Shown here: in pieces, positions 19,070-29,749 of the stretch
How the letters are laid out: every line of letters begins with the position of its first letter
Numbering within the stretch: position 1 is the stretch's first letter
NCBI RefSeq assembly: GCF_020148105.1
Contig: NZ_JAHLZE010000013.1
Span: 1 to 51,313, forward strand
Length of the DNA stretch: 51,313 nucleotides
Source of the DNA: Methanobrevibacter sp. TMH8
Lineage (GTDB): Archaea; Methanobacteriota; Methanobacteria; Methanobacteriales; Methanobacteriaceae
Direction: 5' to 3'
Position numbers and translations under genes: made by a program
Notes under the pieces: model-generated
The model's database searches: none
Told to the model about the DNA's origin: nothing
The model's input: the letters and a program-made list of their open reading frames with translations, nothing else

Positions 19070-20123
19070 TATTTTCTACCTCCTTTTTTTTATATTGATT
19101 AAAAATTATGTTTAAATAGTCATAATAAATTAAAGAGCATTCTAAAAAAAAAGAATCTTATTTTTATAACAATATAGTTGTAAAATTCTTAATATAAAGC
19201 ACGATTTACCCTTTTTTATATACTATTTACGATATTTTTTTGATTAATAAAAATAATAATGTGGATTATATAAAACTACTCCCCAAAAAAGTTGCATTTA
19301 TTAATTTCACATTAAAAAAAAGCATTTACTCAAAATTTTTTTTCTTTAAAGCTTTTATAAAATCTTTTATTAATCAAAAAAAGATTATTACAACTCACAA
19401 TCATAATATTATACATAATCTTTTTTTCATTAATACAAAAAATATAAAAGAACTAACTATAGACTAATTAACTAATTAAAAAAAATCTGAAAAATATACA
19501 TAATTATTCATCCCCTACATAAAACTTCCTTAACTCAGAAAAAAGACTTCGTTAAACATAAGTTAAACGCATAAAAAATAGAAAAAAATAGATAATTTAC
19601 AAAAAAAGAACAAAAAATTATTTAAAATAAATATAAAAATATTATAAAAATAACAAAAAGTATTAATATTATACAAATTTTAAATAGAAAACATATTGAA
19701 CACAATAAAAAAAGTTCAAAAAACAAGTTAAAAATCCAAAAAGATGTCGTTTAACTTATGTTAAACGAAGTAAAAAAAAATAATCCAAAAATAATAATTT
19801 CAGATAGTGTAATATATTCTTTCTATATAACTATAACTTGATAAACTGAGTATATAAATATTACGATTTTGTAATAAATATTTTCCAATAAAAACATGAT
19901 CATGCCAATAATATATAAGAACAATTATATGAAAAAAGAGAAAAAGAAAAAAATTTTATAAATCAACCTCCTATCATAAAAAAATTAAATAAAATTAAAT
20001 TAAAATAAATTAAAATAAATTAATTATTTAATTATAAATTAATTTTCATAGCATAAATCATAAAAATTATAAAAAATTATTAAATTAAAAATTTTCAAAA
20101 TAATTTTTTTATTAAAATAAATA
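19070..20123. other. Gene-poor kilobase upstream of the adhesin
   Basis: This 1054 bp stretch holds no convincing gene. A possible adhesin promoter is the minus-strand TATA-like GTATATAAAAAAGG near 19213-19226, giving a leader of about 125 nt. A plus-strand TTG-initiated frame at 19240-19467 (75 codons) has no ribosome site and Lys/Ile/Phe noise composition. The notable object is the inverted-repeat element at 19546-19771, listed separately. One copy of a 23 nt repeat lies at 19942-19964. Confidence 0.5.
19546..19771. repeat. 226 bp element bounded by 24 bp inverted repeats
   Basis: The left end (19546-19569) and right end (19748-19771) are inverted copies of a 24 bp sequence with one mismatch. 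Each end is itself a palindrome: CGTTTAAC / GTTAAACG around a 4 bp centre (one mismatch in the left copy). The interior is A-rich with no open frame. It could be a miniature non-autonomous transposable element, or a pair of regulator-binding palindromes about 200 bp apart. No target-site duplication can be defined because both flanks are A runs. Confidence 0.6.
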
Positions 20124-20726
20124 TTAATTTTCTATAAAATATTTATTAAAAATAAAACCAGCAAATTCATAAAATAATTCAAAAAGTATAAAAAATACAA
20201 ATGTTGAAATATTTAAAAAATCAACATAAGCTAGGGTAAAACCTGTAAAACTTTGATATAATCCTAATATAGCTAAGATAAAAATAGCTATCTTCATTGC
20301 AAACCTATAATCAAAAAATATCTTTAAAAATTTATTTTTTTCATAAAGAGTAATATTGTCATTACCCCACTCATCAATAAGAGCAGAAATCATACAAATA
20401 GCTAGAGTTATTATGCTGAAACCAGTTAAAATATTCCCATTTGTTCCAAATATGCCCCAAATAATAAACAATATTAAAAAAGTGAAAAGAGTAGCTACAT
20501 GGTGAATTCCATCAATTTTAAGTGCTATAGCATTTCCAATTAAAATTCCGAGAAATATATAAGCAGCATCGATGTTATTACTAGCTAAATAAGCAATAGT
20601 TATCCCACAAAAAATACCTAAAATCACAGCTATAGATTTATTTGATTTTTCATCATATTCATCATCAGAAAATTTCATTAAAAATCCTGAAATTGAATAT
20701 AAAAAGGCTAAAACAATTGAATTCAA
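20124..20726 (-). CDS. Multi-span membrane protein, unknown
   Basis: A 200 aa integral membrane protein with about six hydrophobic segments (near residues 1-16, 30-48, 53-70, 75-95, 98-115, 142-162, 165-190). Polar motifs between spans look conserved-type: KFSDDEYDEKSNKS after the first span, KIDGIHH, DEWGND and DYRFAMK. These acidic/basic loops hint at an enzyme or transporter of archaea, but I cannot name the family. The start is TTG at 20726, supported by GAGGTAATC 3-4 nt upstream. It lies 118 bp downstream of the deoxyhypusine synthase gene in the same direction. Confidence 0.75.
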   Translation of the reverse strand: MNSIVLAFLYSISGFLMKFSDDEYDEKSNKSIAVILGIFCGITIAYLASNNIDAAYIFLGILIGNAIALKIDGIHHVATLFTFLILFIIWGIFGTNGNILTGFSIITLAICMISALIDEWGNDNITLYEKNKFLKIFFDYRFAMKIAIFILAILGLYQSFTGFTLAYVDFLNISTFVFFILFELFYEFAGFIFNKYFIEN

Positions 20727-20844
20727 AAGATTACCTCAAAATTATCACAAATTAAAATAATATTATAAAAATATATTATAAAAATATTATAAAAATATTA
20801 TGAAAATATTATAATAATTATAAATGATTATATAAATTAAAAAA

Positions 20845-21843
20845 TCACTTGTTAATTTTATCTAAAGCAGCTGCATAAATCAATGGGAATATAATAGTAA
20901 TATCTCCAACTACAGAAACTAAATTTGAACCACATTTTGCTTTAGACCATGATTTAGCTTCTTCTAAAGGAGCTCCACTTAAACTACCTGTTTCACTCCT
21001 ATCCATAGTAATTTGAATAGCTGCATCTACTCCACCTTTTAATAGATTGGAAGCAAGAGTATAATGTTTTGGAAGTCCACCTCCAAGAAGAATAGCCCCA
21101 ACTTCATCTGCTCCAAAGACAATATCAGAAAGATCATGCATATCAGCTATAGCATCAAGTACAAGGTTGTTTTCTTGAGTAAACATCCAAAGCTGTAAAC
21201 CAAACATACTGTCAATAATTCCAGGTGCAAAAATAGGAATATTGTTTTCAGCAGCTAACTTAAGTATAGAATTATCATCTTCAATTAGAAGACCTATTTC
21301 ATACAATAAATCCTTAATAGAAATTATATTAGAATTTTCATTATAATTGGGTTTATTTGAATCAACCATATTAGTTGAATTATCTATATTGATTTTATTA
21401 GAATCATCAATAGAATTAGCTATTTTACTAAAAAGATTTATAATTTCCTTTTCAAAAACTTCAAAATCTTCAGATTTTGTATAAATATCTCCGATTCTAC
21501 CCATTCCTGCTTCATTTAACTTTTCATCATCAAAACCATATTCCCTATAATGAGATCCTCCAAATGATTCTAAAAGATCATGAGTTATATTAGCTCCACT
21601 TGTTATTAAAACATCAATCTCTTTATTTTTTATCATTCTAGCTATAATATTTCGAAGTCCACCTGGAACAAGAGGTCCAGCTACACTCATGAAAACTTTC
21701 ATATCATCATTAGACAACATATCAGATAAAAGTTCACAAGATCTTCCTACTCGACCTGCTCCTAAAACACCAGATGAATAAAATTCATTCATAAGGTCTA
21801 GAACACTCATATTTTCTTCAATATTCATTTGATTAACATTCAT
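20845..21843 (-). CDS. dys: Deoxyhypusine synthase
   Basis: Uses NAD and spermidine to transfer a 4-aminobutyl group to a lysine of translation factor aIF5A, the first step to hypusine. Visible family features: FMSVAGPLVPGGLRNI and TSGANITHDLLESFGGSHYR (NAD/spermidine site region), GADEVGAILLGGGLPKHY, and the catalytic-lysine segment EAKSWSKAKCGSN, where other members read SWGK. A polar insertion of about 35 residues rich in Ser, Asn and Asp (around 140-175) is longer than in most homologues. The start is the ATG at 21843 (332 aa); the upstream TTG has no ribosome site. Confidence 0.93.
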   Translation of the reverse strand: MNVNQMNIEENMSVLDLMNEFYSSGVLGAGRVGRSCELLSDMLSNDDMKVFMSVAGPLVPGGLRNIIARMIKNKEIDVLITSGANITHDLLESFGGSHYREYGFDDEKLNEAGMGRIGDIYTKSEDFEVFEKEIINLFSKIANSIDDSNKINIDNSTNMVDSNKPNYNENSNIISIKDLLYEIGLLIEDDNSILKLAAENNIPIFAPGIIDSMFGLQLWMFTQENNLVLDAIADMHDLSDIVFGADEVGAILLGGGLPKHYTLASNLLKGGVDAAIQITMDRSETGSLSGAPLEEAKSWSKAKCGSNLVSVVGDITIIFPLIYAAALDKINK

Positions 21844-21879
21844 AAATAACACAATTAAAGGTTAATAAAAATAATATAT

Positions 21880-22000
21880 TATAAATTTAACATTATTTTA
21901 AAAAATAATATTTTAATAATTAATATTTTAAAAAATAATATTTTAATAAATAATATTTTAATAATTAATATTATAATAATTAATATTATAATATAATTTA
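21880..22000. repeat. Tandem AATAATATTTTAATAATT repeats
   Basis: Low-complexity array of units such as AAATAATATTTTAATAATTAAT in the gap upstream of the deoxyhypusine synthase gene. A 75-codon minus-strand frame across it (21879-22106) is Ile-only noise. It may act as an unpaired or curved promoter region. Confidence 0.5.
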
Positions 22001-22134
22001 CATTATGATTATATTTAAAATAATATATATCAATATCTAATCTTATAATAAATCTTATAATAGATATTAAAATAGATAATATATTTATGAAAATAATTAA
22101 AATCAAAAATTAGATATATATTAGATATATAAAA

Positions 22135-22386
22135 CTATATTTCAACTTTATATCGAATTTCTTCAAAGGATGGAGCACAACAAGAACTAATATGGGAACA
22201 ATTAATAGAATATGAAGAATAATTATTAAAAAGAGATTCTAACTCTTCAAAAACTTTATCAACTTTATCTTCTTCATAAATTCTAATAGTTCCAAGAAAT
22301 TTAGGATCTCCAGAAATAATCGGTTGAATATTATTATTTTCTAAAATTTCAATGATTTTATCATTAATATCCATATTAAACCCCAT
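22135..22386 (-). CDS. Small acidic protein, unknown
   Basis: An 83 aa protein with mixed composition unlike AT noise: an N-terminal helix (DINDKIIEILENNNIQP), a central part (GDPKFLGTIRIYEEDK, VDKVFEELESLF) and a C-terminal Cys/Ser-rich stretch NCSHISSCCAPSFEEIRY. The three cysteines within eight residues could bind a metal or cofactor. The start is ambiguous: ATG at 22386, or ATG at 22374 preceded by GGGG; the latter gives 79 aa. It sits between the HTH-CBS regulator and deoxyhypusine synthase, all on the minus strand. Function unknown. Confidence 0.65.
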   Translation of the reverse strand: MGFNMDINDKIIEILENNNIQPIISGDPKFLGTIRIYEEDKVDKVFEELESLFNNYSSYSINCSHISSCCAPSFEEIRYKVEI

Positions 22387-22482
22387 TAAGCAATAAATAA
22401 TAAATTAAGATTAAAATTAATATTTAATAATATTAATAATTACATCATAATATATAAAATTAAAAATCTAACAAACTAAAAT

Positions 22483-23397
22483 TTAAGATTGATTATTAGA
22501 TTTAATTACTGGAAAATCTTCTAAGTTTGTTATTGAGTTAACAACATCAGTTTTTGTGATGATGCCTTTAGGCACATCATTATCATCAACTAAAATTAAT
22601 CTTCCAATATTTTGTTTATACATGATTTCAACAGCATTAGCTACTTTCATATTCTGATTAACAGTAACTACATCTTTTTGCATAACTTCTTTAACTTTTA
22701 AACCTTCTTTTGATTCAGCTAAAGCCCACACAATATCACTTAATGTTAATATTCCTAAGATTTTATTATTTTCAATTACAGGAGCACCATCTATAACTTC
22801 ATTAGAAAGTAAGTTAGCTGCTTCTTTAATAGTGTCATTAGGATTTAAAAATAGAAGATCTAAAGTGGCAATATCTTTAACTGTTTTTTTAGGAATACTT
22901 CTTATTGTAGTAGTGTCTAAAAGAAGTATATTATCCATATCATCCCTACCAACTATTTCACCAATAATTCCAAGATTATTGACTGGAGTTGGACCAATTC
23001 GAACAGTATCGCCAAGATCTAAGTCTTTAATACTTCCTAAAACTTTAATAGCTGCTTCACATTCACCAGGGTTAGGAATACTAGTAAATTCAATTTTAGC
23101 TACAGAAACTCCTTCAAGACGATTTCCATCCTTAAACATTGGAACTTTAGATTCGTTATCAGTTACTGAAATGTTTAATGTGTGATAAGCTTCTATTGTA
23201 GGTTTATAACCCCCACGAGGTCCTGGAACTCCTTTAACCAAACTCAAACTCCTAAGAGATTGCATTTGATTACGGATAGTTCCCGGGTTTCTATTCATAA
23301 CTTCAGCTATGTCTTCTCCCTTTATTGATTTACCATCTGATGTTTGATACAAATTTATAAGTGTTTGAAGAATCTCCTTTTGTACAGATGTAAGCAT
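22483..23397 (-). CDS. HTH-CBS transcriptional regulator
   Basis: Predicted transcription regulator with an N-terminal winged-helix domain (about residues 3-65: QKEILQTLINLY, GEDIAEVMNRNPGTIRNQMQ), a middle beta-rich domain (about 75-165) and two C-terminal CBS domains (about 180-232 and 242-298) that would sense an adenosyl ligand. This architecture is found across methanogens; I do not know the regulon. GGTGGCG lies just before the ATG. Neighbours give no clear target: the small Cys-rich protein 96 bp downstream is the best candidate for co-transcription. Confidence 0.85.
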   Translation of the reverse strand: MLTSVQKEILQTLINLYQTSDGKSIKGEDIAEVMNRNPGTIRNQMQSLRSLSLVKGVPGPRGGYKPTIEAYHTLNISVTDNESKVPMFKDGNRLEGVSVAKIEFTSIPNPGECEAAIKVLGSIKDLDLGDTVRIGPTPVNNLGIIGEIVGRDDMDNILLLDTTTIRSIPKKTVKDIATLDLLFLNPNDTIKEAANLLSNEVIDGAPVIENNKILGILTLSDIVWALAESKEGLKVKEVMQKDVVTVNQNMKVANAVEIMYKQNIGRLILVDDNDVPKGIITKTDVVNSITNLEDFPVIKSNNQS

Positions 23398-23826
23398 AAC
23401 GCCACCAGCTAATATATTTTTATTTATTAAGAATTATCTTATATAATTAAGAATTTATCATTAATATTAATTATAAATTGTCTTTTAATAATATAAATAT
23501 GTTTGTTTTTATAATAAAAAAATGGATATAAATATTGATAATTATGTAAACTCGAATAATATAGAAATAATTTAAAAAATAAAAACCAAAATAAAAACAA
23601 ATGAAAGAAAAAATAAGGAAAAATAAAAAGGATAAATGAAAATAAAAAACTAAAATAAAGAAAAAATAAGGAAAAATAAAAAGAAAAAATAAATAAAAAC
23701 TAAAATGAAGAAAAAATAAGGAAAAATAAAAAGAATAAATAAAAAGAAAAAATAAAACAAATAAAAGAAAAAGTAAGTAAATTAGTAAAAATTAATAAAA
23801 TATATAATTATCTATAATTTATTTAT
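23398..23826. repeat. A-rich spacer with 53/60 bp repeats
   Basis: A 429 bp gap downstream of purF. A 24 nt A/G word built on AAAAAATAAGGAAAAATAAA recurs three times starting near 23607, 23660 and 23720 (spacings 53 and 60 bp), inside a tract of A with scattered G. The minus strand is therefore strongly T/C-rich just after the purF stop, as expected for archaeal transcription termination. No gene seen. Confidence 0.55.
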
Positions 23827-25263
23827 CTATAATTTGTAATAGCTTTCTACTTCTAAATCACTTGGAATCTCAGTAGGGTATTCTTCATTTATACAACCTA
23901 AACACAGTTCTTCAGCTGGAATTCCAATTGCATCAACAAGGTCATCCAAATCAATGTATCCTAAAGAATCAACACCTAATTTATCTTTTATCTCTTCAAC
24001 AGAATTATTAGCTGCAATAAGTTCTTTTTTAGTAGCCATAGCCACTCCATAGAAACATGGAGCAATTACAGGAGGGCATCCAATCATTAGATGAATTTCT
24101 TTTGCACCCGCTTCTCTAAGAACTTCAATTAATGACTCAGAAGTAGTTCCACGAACAATACTATCATCAATAAGAACTATTTTTTTGCCTTTAAGCTCAG
24201 ATACAAGAGGATTCATTTTTAGCTTAACAGCTAACTCCCTTTCATTTTGAGTTGGCATTATAAAAGTTCGACCTACATATCTATTTTTAATTAAGCCTTC
24301 ACCATATGGAATTCCAGAAGCTCTTGAATATCCAATAGCTGCAGGAATTGAAGAATCAGGAACAGGCATTACAACATCAGCATCCACAGGAAACTCTTCA
24401 AATAATTTTTTTCCAATATTCAATCTAACTTGATATACATTTTTTCCATCAATAGTACTATCTGGTCTGGCAAAATAGACATATTCAAACATACAATGAG
24501 AGTTTTTAGTCGTAGCAGCTTTTTCGATTATATGAGAATTAATTTTATCATTATCAAAATAGATAATTTCTCCAGGTTTAACATCACGGATGAAATTAGC
24601 TCCAATAACATCAAAAGCAACAGTTTCAGAAGCTACAATAAAAATATCGTCTTTTTCAGCAATAGCTAATGGTTTCATTCCAGCAGGATCACGAATAGCA
24701 TATAAATCACCATTAACCATTATAACAAGAGAATAAGAACCCATAATAATATGAGATAGATTTTCTAAAGATTCAATCATATCATTATTTTTAGAAAATT
24801 CTTTTTTAATCAAATGACACAAAATTTCAGAATCTGTATCAGAAATAAATTCAACACCTTCATCTATCAATTCCCTACGTAGCTGTCCAGAATTGATAAT
24901 ATCCCCATTATGAGCAATAGCTATAGTATAATCATTAAAAGTAGTAACAAATGGTTGAGAATTTTCAAACTTTGATTGACCAGTAGTTGAATATCTTACA
25001 TGACCAATGCCTACTTCACCATTTAGTTCATTGATCATATCTCCCCTAAAGGCATCAATCAAAAGTCCCATGCCACAATGATGATTCAAACCATTATGAT
25101 CACCATTTGTATCATTTGTAATGTTATCACAATTAAAAGTAGCTATTCCTGCAGATTCTTGGCCTCTATGCTGTAAAGCATGTAAACCATAATAAATAAA
25201 AGAAGAAACGTCCTTAGATGAATCTTTAGAGTATATTCCAACAATACCACATTTATCTTTCAA
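23827..25263 (-). CDS. purF: Amidophosphoribosyltransferase PurF
   Basis: First committed enzyme of purine synthesis: PRPP plus glutamine gives phosphoribosylamine. The class II glutaminase nucleophile is Cys5 ([10 protein letters not shown]), so a short propeptide (four residues) must be removed to expose it. Glutaminase residues follow ([15 protein letters not shown]). The PRPP-binding loop [12 protein letters not shown] lies near residue 360. Cysteines in [16 protein letters not shown] and CLGC match the [4Fe-4S]-containing Bacillus-type enzymes. Length 478 aa is standard. Confidence 0.96.
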   Translation of the reverse strand: MKDKCGIVGIYSKDSSKDVSSFIYYGLHALQHRGQESAGIATFNCDNITNDTNGDHNGLNHHCGMGLLIDAFRGDMINELNGEVGIGHVRYSTTGQSKFENSQPFVTTFNDYTIAIAHNGDIINSGQLRRELIDEGVEFISDTDSEILCHLIKKEFSKNNDMIESLENLSHIIMGSYSLVIMVNGDLYAIRDPAGMKPLAIAEKDDIFIVASETVAFDVIGANFIRDVKPGEIIYFDNDKINSHIIEKAATTKNSHCMFEYVYFARPDSTIDGKNVYQVRLNIGKKLFEEFPVDADVVMPVPDSSIPAAIGYSRASGIPYGEGLIKNRYVGRTFIMPTQNERELAVKLKMNPLVSELKGKKIVLIDDSIVRGTTSESLIEVLREAGAKEIHLMIGCPPVIAPCFYGVAMATKKELIAANNSVEEIKDKLGVDSLGYIDLDDLVDAIGIPAEELCLGCINEEYPTEIPSDLEVESYYKL

Positions 25264-25622
25264 GTCATAATCTCCGTAGTTTATTATTATAAAATTGAAT
25301 TATAATATATATTATAATATATTAATTATTAATTAATTTAAAAATGGTTATTTTATTAAACTGATATCTATTAAATCATTTTTCATTTTAAATATATTTC
25401 ATAAACTTAAATAATTTTTATAGTATATATCATTTAAAACATACATAGTTTTTATAATAATTATAACAGTTTATAAAAATCCATTAAGATTTATAAAAAA
25501 TCATTAAATAGAAATAATTCATAATGAATTATATATTAATTATTTTTATTTTCTAATATAAATATTTTTAATTTAACAACATTTAATCCCAAAATTACAA
25601 AACCAATCTAAAAATACTAGAC
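25264..25622. other. AT-rich spacer
   Basis: A 359 bp gap between purF and the coiled-coil protein gene. It contains AT repeats (AATTATAATATATATTATAATATATT near 25300 in broken form) that may include the purF promoter on the minus strand. No gene or clear hairpin seen. Confidence 0.4.
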
Positions 25623-27182
25623 CTAATCCCAAAAGTTTCGGAATTGATTTGTAATATCATAATCATAGTCTTCATCTTCATCAATATATTTGTTATTACG
25701 ACTATTATGATATTTATCATCAGATTTTTCATGATTATGTTCTTTATTATCATATTCACTTTTAGAACCATCATAATAATTGCCAGAATCTTTAGAAGAA
25801 TCACTGTAAGATTCTTTATAAGAATCTTTATGGTAACTCTTATCAGAATCCCTTTTAGAATCATTATAATAACTATTAGAATATTTTTCATAATTATTAT
25901 TTTCAGATTTTTGCTTTTTTTTATAGTAATCAATCATTTCTTCTTGAAGTTCATTATTATCATTTTCAACAAAAATAAGGGCCGTTTTTACAATTTTAAG
26001 CCAATCTACAGCATCTGATTTAGAAATAGTACCAATATAATCCTGACCAACAAGAACATTTTCAGGTCTAAATTTATTTGTTGCGATTACAACTTTATCA
26101 ACATCTTCATCTGATAAAGCTTCATTAAAAATTTCAACCCAAAGTTCTTTAATTAGAAAAATCTCTAATAAATTTTTAGAATGCATATTAGAGTAACGAG
26201 ATTTGAAATCAGTGAAATCAAGTTTAATTTCATCAATATGATTTTGAAGATCTTTTATTTCTTTATTTAACTCTTCATTTATTGTACGAAGATTTTTAGC
26301 TTCTTCAATTAACATATCATTTTCAAGAGATGTTTTTTCATTGATAGCTTGAGAATTTTCTAGATTTTTATTTAATTTAAGAATTTCTGATTTAACTTGG
26401 TTTACATTAGAAATATCAAAAATAGAAGCAAATCCTGCCCGAATTATTGAATTTTTTACCTCATTTTCAACATTTTTAATATCAGTTATTTCAATATCTC
26501 TGAGTTTTGGGAATTTTAGAAATTCAACATAATTCAAATCAGTCTTTAGATTATCATAAAACTTTGAAAATAGGATTTCTCCTTCTTCATCAGGATTAAT
26601 AGCTATTAAAATTATATTTGAACCAAGAACAGCATTTTTAGCTATGTCAACATTGTTTGTAGTAATAATTGAAGAAATAATTATATTGAAATCATCAAAA
26701 AGAGAAATATTTTTTATAGCTTTTGAAAGAAATTCAGATTTTTCAGGACCATCAACAATAATTCTAACATCAACAGGCCGATTAATTAATTCAGTTTCTT
26801 TATTAATAGTTTCTTTATTAATGTTATTAACACCATTAGTATTTGTATTAGTATTATTATTAATATTATTATTAGACTCATTCAAACTAAAATCATTGAA
26901 CGCTTCAATAAAATTATTAGTATCTATTCTTTTATCAATATCATTTTTAGAATTATTATTTCGAATATTTTCAGTTTTACTACTATTAATTTTATCAACA
27001 TTTAAATTATCATCTGAAGGATCCCTAACACGATCATCATCAAAATTATCATAAAGAATCTCTGGAATTATATTATTCTCCTTGTTTTTCTCATTAAAAT
27101 CATCAAAATTAGAATCAGAATTATAATTAGGATTATTTGAATAATTACGCTTTTTTTGATTATTATGATTATCGAAATCCAT
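25623..27182 (-). CDS. Unknown coiled-coil protein with disordered ends
   Basis: A 519 aa cytoplasmic protein I do not recognise. Residues 1-125 are low-complexity and Asn/Asp-rich. Residues about 130-260 form an alpha/beta, receiver- or Rossmann-like domain (VDVRIIVDGPEKSEFLSKAI, GSNIILIAINPDEEG). A coiled coil follows (about 264-320, LENDMLIEEAKNLRTINEEL), then a helical domain (about 325-430). Residues 440-505 are a Ser/Tyr/Asp/Lys-rich tail with repeated YKDS/YNDS-like words. No signal peptide or membrane span. It stands alone between purF and a hydrolase gene. The ordered core with disordered arms suggests a scaffold or assembly protein, which is only a guess. Confidence 0.8.
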   Translation of the reverse strand: MDFDNHNNQKKRNYSNNPNYNSDSNFDDFNEKNKENNIIPEILYDNFDDDRVRDPSDDNLNVDKINSSKTENIRNNNSKNDIDKRIDTNNFIEAFNDFSLNESNNNINNNTNTNTNGVNNINKETINKETELINRPVDVRIIVDGPEKSEFLSKAIKNISLFDDFNIIISSIITTNNVDIAKNAVLGSNIILIAINPDEEGEILFSKFYDNLKTDLNYVEFLKFPKLRDIEITDIKNVENEVKNSIIRAGFASIFDISNVNQVKSEILKLNKNLENSQAINEKTSLENDMLIEEAKNLRTINEELNKEIKDLQNHIDEIKLDFTDFKSRYSNMHSKNLLEIFLIKELWVEIFNEALSDEDVDKVVIATNKFRPENVLVGQDYIGTISKSDAVDWLKIVKTALIFVENDNNELQEEMIDYYKKKQKSENNNYEKYSNSYYNDSKRDSDKSYHKDSYKESYSDSSKDSGNYYDGSKSEYDNKEHNHEKSDDKYHNSRNNKYIDEDEDYDYDITNQFRNFWD

Positions 27183-27302
27183 TTAATCGACCATATTATT
27201 AAATATATAATAGCTATAGATTTTAAGAAACCTAATTAATTATTGTATTTTATAATATAAAAATATAATTAATAAAAAAGATAACCTCTTTAAATTACAA
27301 AT

Positions 27303-27926
27303 TTACATATTTTTAAAAGGTTTTCCATGTCCTGTGTAAATAATGGAAGCAGAAGAATTTTTAATAAAGTCAACACTTTGTAACATTTCTTCTTTATTTT
27401 CAAAAATCTTAGATGGAGAAGGAGAAAAATGATTCATCATTGCATCACCAACAAAAAATTTATCATTATCAACCATTAAACCTATAGAACCTTTAGTATG
27501 GCCAGGAAGAGAATATACTGTTCCATTAATACCAAATTTTTCAAGAGATTGTTTATTTTTAAGAAAAACATCAATATCAAACATGTCTAAATTAGATATA
27601 GGGTTTATCATTTTACTTGTAATTTTTAAAATCCTACCTACAAAATCATAAGGATATAATTTAGGTTCATTTCCATTTTTAACAATATCATAATCTACTT
27701 CACTCATTGCAATAGGTATTTCTAGTTCTTTTGATAAGTAATGTGCATTAGCTATGTGATCAATATGGTAATGAGTTAAGATTATTAAATCAACTTTTTC
27801 ATTTTTAATATAATTATAAATAGATTTTCTATCAAATTTTATCCCAGTATCAACTAAGACACAACTATCCTCTTCTTTAATTAAGTAAACTTTAGCCATA
27901 TTTCCAAAAATTTTAATTTCTGTCAT
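27303..27926 (-). CDS. Metallo-beta-lactamase-fold hydrolase
   Basis: Zinc hydrolase of the MBL superfamily, glyoxalase II-like size. The metal motif THYHIDH (near residue 55) is followed by the conserved GHTKGS, GDAMMNH and TGHG histidine/aspartate positions. Length 207 aa from the ATG at 27926, chosen because AAGGGAT lies just upstream; the longer frame from 27944 would start inside the ribosome site region. Substrate unknown; candidates are thioesters such as acylglutathione-type analogues. It is a single gene. Confidence 0.87.
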   Translation of the reverse strand: MTEIKIFGNMAKVYLIKEEDSCVLVDTGIKFDRKSIYNYIKNEKVDLIILTHYHIDHIANAHYLSKELEIPIAMSEVDYDIVKNGNEPKLYPYDFVGRILKITSKMINPISNLDMFDIDVFLKNKQSLEKFGINGTVYSLPGHTKGSIGLMVDNDKFFVGDAMMNHFSPSPSKIFENKEEMLQSVDFIKNSSASIIYTGHGKPFKNM

Positions 27927-28195
27927 TTTTAATCCCTTACACATTATAAAATTAACCTTTCATAAAATATATTATAAAATTAACTATTTAGAATACAAAT
28001 TAGCTATTAATAAATTAAAAATAAACTAAATAATAAACTAAAAATAAAATGAAATAAGTAAAATAAAATAAAAGTAAAATAAAAAATAATAAAATTTATT
28101 AAAAAATATTGAAACTCTTAATAAAATAAGAGTTAAGATATTAATATAATTATAATAATTATAACAATATAATAAAAACAATTATACAAAAACAA

Positions 28196-28381
28196 TTATA
28201 CTAATCTTTGACCAGTAATTGTCTTTTTATTTTGCCAGCTGTAACTTCTGATTCTTTTTGATTTACCGAATCCACAAGAAGCACAGACTTTTTTACGTAC
28301 GTGGTAAGCATTTCTTCCACATCTTCTACATCGTATATGGGTTTTTTTATTCTTCTTACCCATTGAAGGTGTTCCTTTCAT
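28196..28381 (-). CDS. rpl37e: Ribosomal protein L37e
   Basis: Small zinc-binding protein of the archaeal/eukaryal large ribosomal subunit. The 61 aa sequence is complete: [20 protein letters not shown], then CxxC...CxxC zinc ligands (CRRC and CASC) and the basic tail [13 protein letters not shown] strong ribosome site AAAGGAGGAGAT precedes the ATG. In many archaea it is adjacent to an Sm-like protein gene; here the Sm-like gene is the next gene upstream but 432 bp away, and L37e has its own promoter with twin palindromes. Confidence 0.97.
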   Translation of the reverse strand: MKGTPSMGKKNKKTHIRCRRCGRNAYHVRKKVCASCGFGKSKRIRSYSWQNKKTITGQRLV

Positions 28382-28813
28382 GATTATCTCCTCCTTTTAT
28401 CCTCTATAATTTGTAATCTTAATTAGCTCATATTAATAATATTAGTAAATAAGTATCTTATTAATTGTTAAATAAGTATCTTATTAAAATATATAATTTT
28501 AAAATACATATCAAGAATTAATTCGTTTTAAGTAATTAACATATAATCAATACAATCTTATTAATTAAAATAATCCTAAAATAATACATAATCCTATTTA
28601 TCAATCTTAATACAATAAAATAAATATGATAATATATGTATACTTCATAGCATATGTATATAGTTCATAGCTATAGCTAATGAAGAATTTTAAAACACAA
28701 AACAATAAAATATGTATTTAATGAATATTTATTGATATGATTTATTTATATAATTTTAATAGTATGAATGATTTATGAGAATAGCTATTGAAAATTAATA
28801 GCCAAATCAAAAT
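28382..28813. other. L37e promoter spacer
   Basis: A 432 bp gap between the Sm-like gene and L37e (both minus strand). It carries the L37e promoter with two palindromes (28446-28487, listed separately). A second repeat pair at about 28636-28676 (ATATGTATACTTCATAGC and ATATGTATATAGTTCATAGC) could belong to the 3' end of the Sm-like transcript. No gene seen. Confidence 0.45.
28446..28505 (-). promoter_or_regulatory. L37e promoter with twin palindromes
   Basis: Reading the minus strand, an AT-rich TATA-like element (TTATATATTTTAA, about 28493-28505) is followed by two copies of the palindrome AATAAGATACTTATT at 28471-28485 and 28448-28462, within 19 nt identical repeats 23 bp apart. The expected transcription start, 25 nt from the TATA centre, falls on the first palindrome, so a bound protein would block initiation. 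Confidence 0.5.

Positions 28814-29749
<936 letters not shown>

Noticed and set aside
19240-19467. 75-codon plus-strand frame with TTG start
   Set aside because: No ribosome site, Lys/Ile/Phe/Asn-dominated, no recognisable motif.
21879-22106. 75-codon minus-strand frame
   Set aside because: Runs through a tandem AT repeat and is nearly all Ile.
25595-26018. Long open frames overlapping the 3' end of the coiled-coil protein gene on both strands
   Set aside because: Shadows of the Ser/Tyr/Asp-rich repetitive tail.
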